NCBI GenBank assembly: GCA_035353175.1
Contig: DAOPZC010000001.1
Coordinates: 1-64,000, forward strand
Direction: 5' to 3'
Length of the DNA stretch: 64,000 nt
Origin: DAOPZC01 sp035353175
Lineage (GTDB): Bacteria; Verrucomicrobiota; Kiritimatiellia; RFP12; UBA1067
A program made the translations under genes and the position numbers. Below the pieces are notes generated by a model. The model had not been told where the DNA came from. It saw only the letters and a program-made list of their open reading frames with translations, and ran no database searches. Below, one piece after another: positions 51,477 to 60,743 of this stretch. Numbering within the stretch: position 1 is the stretch's first letter; each line of letters opens with the position of its first letter.

Positions 51477-52178
51477 TTAGGGAGTTTCTTCTTCAACTTC
51501 CGGATACAGTTTTTTCAAGCACGCAGGGCAAATTCCATGGCTGAAATCTGCTTGAGGGTGTTTAACAAGATAATGCTCAATGGGATGCCACCGATTTTCT
51601 TTGTCTCTGATGCTCTTGCAGTGTGCGCAAATTGGGACAATGCCGCGTAGAGTCTGAAGCTCCATCAAATAGTCCGTCAATCGTTTGCTTTTGTCGCCCA
51701 GCACCGCATTCATATAAATCAGTTCGAGATGCGACTCGATTAATTTCTTTAAGTTGAGCATGAGGGTTTCAAGTGCTTCCGAATATTCATTTCTTTTGGA
51801 ATCAAGAACGCAAATCGTGCCAAAGGGTTGCTTGCTTGGCAACAGCAGGGGGAATCCCAAATAGGAAATCATGTTCAGCTTTTTGTCCGGATTATTTTTC
51901 CATTTGTCATCTGCCAGCGCATCGGGCACAAGAAGTTTGTCCTGTGTTCTTATTACGGTCTCACAATACAGACCCGATTCTTGGAAGCGTTCTTTATCAC
52001 CCGGATGGTAAGGGTTTTCTTTACTCTGGCTAGAAACTAAAACCTCAATATCGGCATCGCGCAATCTCATAATCAAGGCGGCAGGAATGTTCGCAATGCG
52101 GGCTAAGCTGTTAAGGATTTCTTGCCAGTTTCCCAGAATGTTCTCGGGTACAACAATCTCAATTTCCTCGCCCGTCAT
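51477..52178 (-). CDS. GAF-domain protein with C-terminal CxxC module
   Basis: A 233-residue soluble protein. Residues ~15-155 form a GAF sensor domain (IANIPAALIMRLRDADIEVLVSSQ to FPLLLPSKQPFGTICVLDSKRNEYS). The C-terminal ~65 residues carry VPICAHCKSIRDKENRWHPIEHYL and HADFSHGICPACLKKL-like positions (CxxC twice), a short module often found at the end of GAF/PAS signalling proteins. No output domain is present. The gene is clearly AT-richer than its neighbours (~40-45% GC against ~65%) and its stop lies in an attC-like sequence, so recent acquisition is likely. GGAG lies seven bases upstream. Confidence 0.85.
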   Translation of the reverse strand: MTGEEIEIVVPENILGNWQEILNSLARIANIPAALIMRLRDADIEVLVSSQSKENPYHPGDKERFQESGLYCETVIRTQDKLLVPDALADDKWKNNPDKKLNMISYLGFPLLLPSKQPFGTICVLDSKRNEYSEALETLMLNLKKLIESHLELIYMNAVLGDKSKRLTDYLMELQTLRGIVPICAHCKSIRDKENRWHPIEHYLVKHPQADFSHGICPACLKKLYPEVEEETP

Positions 52179-52313
52179 TTTTCGCTCCGAACGGTTTTTG
52201 GCCGGCTGATGCCCTTTCTGGTGCCCGGCTCAACCTGCTGATAAATTTTCACACCCCTGCCCGTCGGGCGTGTCTGCGCCGGTGGCGCGCTGGCGTGCGG
52301 TGACAAACGCGGC

Positions 52314-52358
52314 GCGGCCTCCTTTCCGGCCGGGGAGATGCCGGAAAAGGAGGCCGCG
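52314..52358 (-). terminator. Long stem-loop after hppA
   Basis: About 17 base pairs (GCGGCCTCCTTT...CCGGC with GCCGG...AAAGGAGGCCGC, one bulged A) lie 25 bases beyond the hppA stop. No T-run follows, so it may stabilise or end the hppA mRNA. Confidence 0.6.
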
Positions 52359-52382
52359 TGAAGGTCGGCCGCAGGCCGGGGC

Positions 52383-54773
<2,391 letters not shown>

Positions 54774-54973
54774 GATTTCACACTCCCGAGTTGCTTTTTT
54801 TGCCGCCATTTTTGTCGGTTTCCCTTGAATCGGCAAAAGCGCAAAAAAAAATAGGACAAGATATAAAATCCCATATTGTGGTTCATTTGTCAATTATCCG
54901 GTTTGCGGCGTGCGCCGATTTTGCGACTGACGGAGGAAGTGGCCCGTGATAGACTGGGCGCGTAATAAAAATC

Positions 54974-57529
54974 ATGAAACACGCCACGTCCCATATCGAC
55001 GCCGTCGAGACGGTGCTGCGCACGCGGTTCGAGCGGCAGATCCGCACGCACGAGGTGATGGCCGCCGAGGAGGCCTCGCTCGCGCCGTTCCCCAAAGGCC
55101 TCGACCCGCGCCTGGCCGAGGTGCTGCGCAGCCGCGGCATCGGGCAGCTCTACTCGCACCAGGCCGAGGCCTTCGAGGCGGTCGCCGCGGGACAGGACAC
55201 GGTGCTGGTCTCGCGCACGGCTTCGGGCAAGACGCTGGCCTTCCTGCTGCCGATCCTCAGCGACTACTGCACGCGCGAGTCGCCCTTCGGCGTGCTGCTC
55301 CTCTATCCCACCAAGGCGCTCTCGCGCGATCAGGAGGGAACGCTCGGCGCGCTGCTCAAGGCCGCGCTCGACACGCGCAAGCTGGGGACCTTCGACGGCG
55401 ACACGCCGCGCGAGGAGCGCGCCAGAATCATGAAGGGCGCGGACTTCGTGATCACCAATCCCGACATGCTGCACGCGGGGATCCTGCCCAACCACCACCG
55501 GGGCTGGAGCGATTTTCTGGGGCGGCTGAAATACATCGTGGTGGACGAGGTCCACGCCTACCGCGGCGCCTTCGGCTCGCACGTCTCCAACGTCTTCCGC
55601 CGCCTGCTGCGCGTCTGCGCCATGCACGGCTCGCATCCGCAGTTCGTCTGCTGCTCCGCCACGGTGGGCAACCCCGGCGAGCACGTGGCGGCCCTGTTCC
55701 ACCGCCCCTTCACGGTCATCGGCAAGGACGGCTCGCCGCGGCCGCGGCGCGACCTGTATCTGATCAACCCGCCGCTGGTCGAGAGCGCGGGCTCGGCGCG
55801 CTTCCGCAAAGGCCCTGCCAGCGTCTCGATCCCGGTCATCCGCGCGGCCACCGCGGCGGGCGTGCGCACGATCTGTTTCTGCCGCGCGCGGCAGCAGGTC
55901 GAACGCCTCTGGCGCGCCGTGACCGACGGCCACCCCGAGCTGAAGGAGAAGGTCAAGCCCTACCGCGGCGGGCTCCTGCCCGCCGAGCGGCGGCAGCTCG
56001 AGAAGGACCTGTTCGAAGGCCGCATCACCACCATCATTTCGACGAACGCGCTGGAGCTGGGCATCGACATCGGCGACCTCGACGTCTGCATCCTCTCGGG
56101 CCACCCCGGCTCCATGGCGAGCTTCTGGCAGCAGGCCGGCCGCGTGGGCCGCAAGGGCAACCGCGCGCTGATCCTCTTCGTGGCGCAGGACGCTCCGGTG
56201 GACCAGTACCTCGTGAACCACCCCGAGTTCCTCACCGGCGCGCCGATCGAGCAGGCGTGGCTCAACGCGGACAATCCGTACATCATGCTGCAGCACCTGC
56301 CGTGCGCGGCGCACGAGCACCCGCTGCGCGCCGCCGAGCCGCTCTTCGCCTCGCGCGCCTACGACTTCGCGCTGGAGATCCTCAAGGAGGACGGCACCCT
56401 GAAGCCCTACAAGGGCTGCTGGCGTTACGCCTTGCCGGACTACCCCGCCAAGGGCGTGAACCTGCGCGGCATGACCGACTACAACGTGGAGATCGTCTGC
56501 GGCGGCGAGGTGATCGGCGAGATCGACCCGATCGGCGCGCGCGCGGAACTCTATAAGGATGCGATCTACCAGCACCTCGGGCGGCGCTACATGTCGCTGG
56601 AGCTGGACCTCGAAAAGAAACTCTGCACCGTCGAGCCGGTGGACGTGGACTACTACACCGAATCCGAATGGGAGAACCGCCTCGACCTGACCGCCGAGGA
56701 GGACCGCAAGGCGCTGCACGGTGCGGACCTGCGCTTCGGCGCGTTGCACGTCAACAAGCAGCCCAAGCTTTTCAAGAAGGTCCGCGAGCGCTCGCTGGAG
56801 AACGTGGGCTACGGGCCGATCACGCTGCCGCCGTTCGAATACGACACCACCGGTTTCGCGCTGCGCGCGCCCGAGGCGTGGGTGCAGGCGCTGGACGCCA
56901 GGGACAAGCGGCTCGTGCCCGCCGCCCTGTTCGGCCTGCGCTACATCCTGCGCCACGCCGCCCCCGGCATCTGCATGGCCGACCCCGGCGACCTCGAGAC
57001 CGACCTCGCGCCGGTCGACCGCGACGCGAACCTCGCGAAGGAGGAGACCCCGCCCATGGTGCCGGAGAGCGTGGACAAAGAGGGGTTCGAGCCCCTGCCG
57101 CCACCCGCCTGGGAAAACATGGCGTTCGAGAGCGCGCTGTTCCTCTACGACAAGCTGGAGGGCGGCGCGGGATACGCGGAAAAGGTCTTCGAGAAAATCA
57201 GCGAGACCCTAGATCTCTGCCGCCGCATGATCCGCGAGTGCTCCTGCGAGAACGGCTGCCCGGCGTGTGTGCCTCCGCTGCCGCCCGGCGTGAACGACGA
57301 GGACCTGGAGCTGTTCCTGGTCGAGTCCGACGCGGTGCGCGTCTGCACCCTCAGCTATCTGGACGCGCTGCTCGACGGAACCGTCGCCGTGCCCGAAGTG
57401 AAAACCGTCACGCGCGACTGGGACCCGCCCGTGGCCGCGCCCGCGCCCGACACCGAGGCGGTCCGTTTGCGCGAAAAGCTCAACCGCGCCGCCGACGCGC
57501 TCCGCGGGAAACGCAACCGCGAATATTGA
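54974..57529 (+). CDS. MrfA/YprA-like DEAD/DEAH-box helicase with DUF1998
   Basis: An 851-residue superfamily 2 helicase. Motif I is SRTASGKT (~78-85), motif II DEVH (~190-193), motif III CSAT; the second RecA lobe has ISTNALELGIDIG and QQAGRVGRKG. The C-terminal DUF1998 zinc site is CSCENGCPAC (~755-764). Bacillus MrfA, of the same architecture, is a 3'-5' helicase that repairs mitomycin C damage independently of UvrA; its usual partner MrfB (an exonuclease) is not next to this gene. It is divergent from hppA. Confidence 0.92.
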   Translation: MKHATSHIDAVETVLRTRFERQIRTHEVMAAEEASLAPFPKGLDPRLAEVLRSRGIGQLYSHQAEAFEAVAAGQDTVLVSRTASGKTLAFLLPILSDYCTRESPFGVLLLYPTKALSRDQEGTLGALLKAALDTRKLGTFDGDTPREERARIMKGADFVITNPDMLHAGILPNHHRGWSDFLGRLKYIVVDEVHAYRGAFGSHVSNVFRRLLRVCAMHGSHPQFVCCSATVGNPGEHVAALFHRPFTVIGKDGSPRPRRDLYLINPPLVESAGSARFRKGPASVSIPVIRAATAAGVRTICFCRARQQVERLWRAVTDGHPELKEKVKPYRGGLLPAERRQLEKDLFEGRITTIISTNALELGIDIGDLDVCILSGHPGSMASFWQQAGRVGRKGNRALILFVAQDAPVDQYLVNHPEFLTGAPIEQAWLNADNPYIMLQHLPCAAHEHPLRAAEPLFASRAYDFALEILKEDGTLKPYKGCWRYALPDYPAKGVNLRGMTDYNVEIVCGGEVIGEIDPIGARAELYKDAIYQHLGRRYMSLELDLEKKLCTVEPVDVDYYTESEWENRLDLTAEEDRKALHGADLRFGALHVNKQPKLFKKVRERSLENVGYGPITLPPFEYDTTGFALRAPEAWVQALDARDKRLVPAALFGLRYILRHAAPGICMADPGDLETDLAPVDRDANLAKEETPPMVPESVDKEGFEPLPPPAWENMAFESALFLYDKLEGGAGYAEKVFEKISETLDLCRRMIRECSCENGCPACVPPLPPGVNDEDLELFLVESDAVRVCTLSYLDALLDGTVAVPEVKTVTRDWDPPVAAPAPDTEAVRLREKLNRAADALRGKRNREY

Positions 57530-57613
57530 CCCGCACACCGAACGCGGAAAACGGTGCGCGCGGATGACGGCGTTGAGACGACCATGGGGCGTGTGGCGGA
57601 CTAAAGTATATAA

Positions 57614-57629
57614 ATTAAAGCGCTTTAAT
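57614..57629. repeat. 16-bp AT-rich perfect palindrome upstream of purM
   Basis: ATTAAAGC followed by its exact reverse complement (57614-57629), in an AT-rich 264-bp gap. It could be a regulator-binding site for the downstream leader and purM; no regulator is assigned. Confidence 0.65.
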
Positions 57630-57637
57630 ATATGGCG

Positions 57638-57694
57638 TCTCAAATGCCGATACCGGACAAAATGTGTCATTTGAGAGCCGGTCCCACATTTTTT
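57638..57694 (+). ncRNA. Candidate structured leader with pseudoknot geometry upstream of purM
   Basis: Two interleaved inverted repeats: TCTCAAATG (57638-57646) with CATTTGAGA (57668-57676), and AAAATGTG (57659-57666) with CACATTTT (57685-57692), followed by two more T. The order 1-2-1'-2', with one base between 2 and 1', is that of an H-type pseudoknot. ACCGG (57652-57656) with CCGGT (57678-57682) offers a competing helix. It starts ~150 bases before purM. Existence as an RNA is unproven. Confidence 0.4.
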
Positions 57695-57793
57695 CGCCTC
57701 AATTGCCGCTCTTTTGGCTGGAAGTGCAAAAATTAATGTGCTAATTTACGGCAATTTCTTGGATTGACCTAATCGAACACGAGGGACACGAGG

Positions 57794-58846
57794 ATGATTA
57801 AACAGCCAGCTCACACGCAGACCGTCTCCGCTTATGCACAGGCCGGTGTGGACATCGATTCAAAAATGTCTGGCATTGAGATCATCAAGAAGATGGTCGC
57901 CACCACCACCACCAAAGGGGTCGTCGGCGGAATCGGCAGCTTCGGAGGTCTTTTCCATTCTCCCGGCAAAGATTTTCTGCTCGTCGCGAGCACCGACGGG
58001 GTGGGGACAAAGCTGAAAGTCGCGGCGCTAGCCAAGCGGCACGACACGGTCGGACAAGACATCGTCAACCACTGCGTCAACGACATCCTGGTGCAGGGCG
58101 CCACGCCCCTTTTCTTCATGGACTACATCGGCGCCTCGCGCTTCGACACGGCCATCTTCACGGAGGTCATCTCCGGGCTCTGCAAGGCGTGCAAAGAGAA
58201 CGGCTGCGCCCTCCTCGGCGGCGAGACGGCCGAAATGCCGGGGCTCTACCCGCTGGGCGAGTATGACCTGGTCGGCACGATCGTGGGGCAGGTCGAAAAG
58301 AAGAAGGTGATTACGGGCAAGAGCGTCAAGCCGGGCGACGTGATCATCGGACTGCCCTCCGGCGGCCTCCAGACCAACGGTTTTTCGCTCGCCCGCAAGG
58401 TGATTTTCGACCAGTGCGGCCTCACGACTCAGGACCTGATTCCGGGAACCCGCTACACGGTCACCGAATCCCTCTTGTCGGTCCACCGCAGTTTCCTGAA
58501 GCCGGTCACCGCGCTGTTGGCCAAGGTGCCGGTTCACGGAATGGCGCACATCACGGGCGGCGGCTTCGTGGACAACATCCCGCGCGTGCTGCCCGAGAAC
58601 TGCAACGCCATCATCGACCGCAACAGCTGGAAGGCGCCGACCCTCTTCACCTTCATCGAGCGGCAAGGCAAGGTGGACCACGACGAGATGTACCGGGTCT
58701 TCAACATGGGGATCGGCTACGTGATCATCGTGCGCAAGAGCGACGCCGCCGCCGCGATGGGGCTGCTCACCAAGCTGCACCAGGCGCCGACCGTGATCGG
58801 CGCGATCGAGAAGGGCAACAAGAAGGTGATCTACCGCGACCGCTGA
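57794..58846 (+). CDS. purM: Phosphoribosylformylglycinamidine cyclo-ligase (AIR synthetase)
   Basis: A 350-residue enzyme of purine synthesis that converts FGAM and ATP into aminoimidazole ribonucleotide. The PurM/PurL-superfamily features are SFGGLF (~54), STDGVGTKLKVA (~71-82), NDILVQGATPLFFMDYI, GGETAEMPGLYPLGEYDL (Mg/nucleotide loop) and GGGFVDNIPRVLP near the end, where the C-terminal domain begins. AGGG and GAGG lie before ATG 57794. It is followed by a bidirectional terminator, so it is probably monocistronic. An AT-rich leader with strong secondary structure lies upstream. Confidence 0.96.
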   Translation: MIKQPAHTQTVSAYAQAGVDIDSKMSGIEIIKKMVATTTTKGVVGGIGSFGGLFHSPGKDFLLVASTDGVGTKLKVAALAKRHDTVGQDIVNHCVNDILVQGATPLFFMDYIGASRFDTAIFTEVISGLCKACKENGCALLGGETAEMPGLYPLGEYDLVGTIVGQVEKKKVITGKSVKPGDVIIGLPSGGLQTNGFSLARKVIFDQCGLTTQDLIPGTRYTVTESLLSVHRSFLKPVTALLAKVPVHGMAHITGGGFVDNIPRVLPENCNAIIDRNSWKAPTLFTFIERQGKVDHDEMYRVFNMGIGYVIIVRKSDAAAAMGLLTKLHQAPTVIGAIEKGNKKVIYRDR

Positions 58847-58881
58847 GCGGCGTCGCCCTGCCGGAACAGCGACAAAAAAAA

Positions 58882-58916
58882 CACTCCTGCGGTCCAATAC
58901 CGCAGGAGTGCTTTTC
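58882..58916. terminator. Bidirectional intrinsic terminator
   Basis: CACTCCTGCGG (58882-58892) pairs with CCGCAGGAGTG (58900-58910) around a 7-base loop, with CTTTTCTTT on the right and an A-run (T-run on the minus strand) on the left. It should end both purM and the convergent histone-like gene. Confidence 0.92.
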
Positions 58917-58931
58917 TTTAAGCGACCGTCA

Positions 58932-59114
58932 TTACTTCTTAGCGGCTGCCTTCTTAGCGGGGGCTTTCTTAGCGGGGGCTTTCTTAGCGACCGCCTTCTT
59001 CGCGGGAGCAGCCTTCTTCGCAGGAGCAGCCTTCTTAGCAGGAGCTGCCTTCTTCGCGACCGCTTTCTTAGCGGGAGCTTTCTTAGCAGGAGCTGCTTTC
59101 TTTGCTGTGGCCAT
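58932..59114 (-). CDS. Histone H1-like Lys/Ala-rich nucleoid protein
   Basis: A 60-residue protein made almost wholly of AKK/APAKKA repeats. It resembles the basic tail of eukaryotic histone H1 and the Hc1/AlgP-type bacterial proteins, and would bind DNA or RNA non-specifically and compact the nucleoid. The reading frame is long in A and low in other bases, and the repeats of ~12-15 bases could expand or contract without frameshift. AAAGGA lies seven bases before ATG 59114. It ends at the shared terminator with purM. Confidence 0.85.
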   Translation of the reverse strand: MATAKKAAPAKKAPAKKAVAKKAAPAKKAAPAKKAAPAKKAVAKKAPAKKAPAKKAAAKK

Positions 59115-59556
59115 TGCGTATCCTTTCTGTTGTAATGAACTCGTTTGAAACAAAACCTCGAAACATCACGAAACAATGCATCGAAATCTTGTTTTGTCGA
59201 TACTGTAACTGTTGTTTCCGAAAATGCAAGAACAGTTTTCTGAAAAACGGATAATTTTTCGCCGCGTCCGCTTTTCACGCGCCCGCCACGCGCTGGCGGA
59301 TCTTCGCAAAAATGTGCTAAAACGCCAATGTTTCACGTGTTTTTTGCGCATCGGAGCTCTTTTCCGCAACCCGTTTCTGACAAGCAAAAAAAATCCGGCG
59401 CGTCTATTTTCGCGTGCCGCGAGGTGCTGTTTTTGATGCGCACATTTTTTTTCGCCGCCCCTTTTTCGCCTTGTTTCCGGCGTGACGCGCGCTACAATTT
59501 CACACGGTTTACACCTGACACGCGCAGCTTCCTTTACTCTGCGGCGGCAGACCGAT
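59115..59556. other. 442-bp AT-rich intergenic region
   Basis: This lies between the divergent histone-like and zinc-ribbon genes. It holds a plausible plus-strand promoter at 59471-59498 and, on the minus strand, TTGCAT and a weak TACAGT that may drive the histone-like gene. T-runs are frequent; no ORF or RNA gene is convincing. Confidence 0.55.
59471..59498 (+). promoter_or_regulatory. Candidate promoter for the zinc-ribbon/TrmH operon
   Basis: TTGTTT (59471-59476), 16-bp spacer, TACAAT (59493-59498). The leader to ATG 59557 would be about 50 bases. Confidence 0.55.
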
Positions 59557-59952
59557 ATGAATTCCAGAGAAATCCATTGCAGCGCTTGCGGCGCGACCAC
59601 GCTTGTCCGCGCCGAGCCCGTCTATGACGGCTTCAAAAAATCCGGCGAGGCGTTCGTTTGCACGGGGTGCGGCAAGCGCTACGCCTCCGCGGCTGAGACG
59701 CCGTTCACCGGTGCCGCGGCGCGTCCGCGCGTGTTCACCGACGACGACAAGCCGCGCCTGCCCTCCGTTTTCAGCGACGGCGAGCGGCAGCACAGCTGTG
59801 GCTGGTGCAAGCACTTCGTCGTGAATCCGTTCAGCCAGAGGTGCGGCCTCACGAACAAGGAAACGCAGGCCACGGACCTCTGCGTCCGCTTCGAAAAGAA
59901 AGAGCCCGTTGCGGGCGATGCGGCGCGCCAGCCGCCGCCGGACACCTTATGA
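59557..59952 (+). CDS. Conserved zinc-ribbon protein
   Basis: A 131-residue protein with two putative metal sites: CSACG and CTGCG (residues ~8-12 and ~36-40) as one zinc ribbon, and CGWCKHF with CGLTNKETQATDLCVRF (~81-112) as a second Cys cluster, resembling small iron-sulfur or zinc proteins. No signal peptide; the C-terminus is disordered (PVAGDAARQPPPDTL). Function unknown. It overlaps the TrmH-type gene by 4 bp (ATGA), so the two are translationally coupled and may act together on RNA. Confidence 0.75.
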   Translation: MNSREIHCSACGATTLVRAEPVYDGFKKSGEAFVCTGCGKRYASAAETPFTGAAARPRVFTDDDKPRLPSVFSDGERQHSCGWCKHFVVNPFSQRCGLTNKETQATDLCVRFEKKEPVAGDAARQPPPDTL

Positions 59953-60743
59953 GCGCACCCCTCCAGGACGACGGCCGCCTCTGGCGCGCCGCGCTTGAAC
60001 GTCTGCGCCTGCTGGACGCCGCATGGGAAGAGGGTGACGCGCGCCGGCGCGCGTTAAGCGAATGCCGCGACTGGCTGTCCGCGCAATCCGCGTTGCCGCG
60101 CCTCGCGGGGCTGGCCCGGCTGCTGACGCCCGACATCACGCGGCGCCAGTTCTGGAGCGCGCTGGTGCCGGTCGAACGCGAGGTCGCGCGCTGCAAAATC
60201 ACCGACGTGGACATCCTCGACGCCGACCTGCCGCCGGAGCAGGCGCCCGCCGCGCCGGCGCTGCCGCTGACGGTCGTGGTGGACTCGGTCCGCTCCGCTT
60301 TCAACCTCGGCGGGATCTTCCGCACGGCGGAGTGTTTCGGCGTGAGCGAGTTGGTCCTGTGCGGTTACACGCCGCTGCCTGACCAGCCGCAGGCCGCGCG
60401 TGCGGCGCTGGGTTGCGAGCGGCTCGTGCCGTGGCGCTACGCGGAAGACGTCCGCGGCGCGATCGCCGCCCTCCGGGCTGAGGGCCGGCGCTGCTTCGCG
60501 CTGGAGACCGTGCAGGACGCGCCGGATCTCGCCGCGGCCGCGTGGCCCTTCCCGTGCGGGCTGGTGCTGGGCAACGAGCGGTTTGGCCTCGATGCCGACG
60601 TGATCCGGGCGTGCGACGGCGTGGTGCGGATCCCGCTGTTTGGCCGCAAGAACTCGCTCAACGTCGTCACGGCCTTCGCGGTGGCGGCCTACGCGATCCG
60701 CGCGCGGTTCGACGCGCTCCCGCAACGGCCAGCGCCTCTTTAA
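59949..60743 (+). CDS. TrmH/SpoU-family RNA 2'-O-methyltransferase
   Basis: A 264-residue SPOUT-class methyltransferase. The knotted SAM-binding fold shows all three motifs: NLGGIFRTAECFGVSELVLCG (motif 1, ~117-137), LVLGNERFGLD (motif 2, ~206-216) and VRIPLFGRKNSLNVVTAFAVAAY (motif 3). It methylates the ribose of rRNA or tRNA; which is not decidable. The N-terminal ~100 residues are an unassigned helical extension. The stop overlaps the stop of the convergent ABC fusion within TTAA. Confidence 0.92.
   Translation: MSAPLQDDGRLWRAALERLRLLDAAWEEGDARRRALSECRDWLSAQSALPRLAGLARLLTPDITRRQFWSALVPVEREVARCKITDVDILDADLPPEQAPAAPALPLTVVVDSVRSAFNLGGIFRTAECFGVSELVLCGYTPLPDQPQAARAALGCERLVPWRYAEDVRGAIAALRAEGRRCFALETVQDAPDLAAAAWPFPCGLVLGNERFGLDADVIRACDGVVRIPLFGRKNSLNVVTAFAVAAYAIRARFDALPQRPAPL

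Noticed and set aside
51483..51650. Short plus-strand ORF beginning near the GAF gene end
   Set aside because: It is antisense to the GAF gene and has no support.
58932..59114. Lys/Ala repeat gene as a plain low-complexity tract on either strand
   Set aside because: It has a proper start, ribosome site and a shared terminator, and its composition fits known histone H1-like proteins, so I kept it as a gene.
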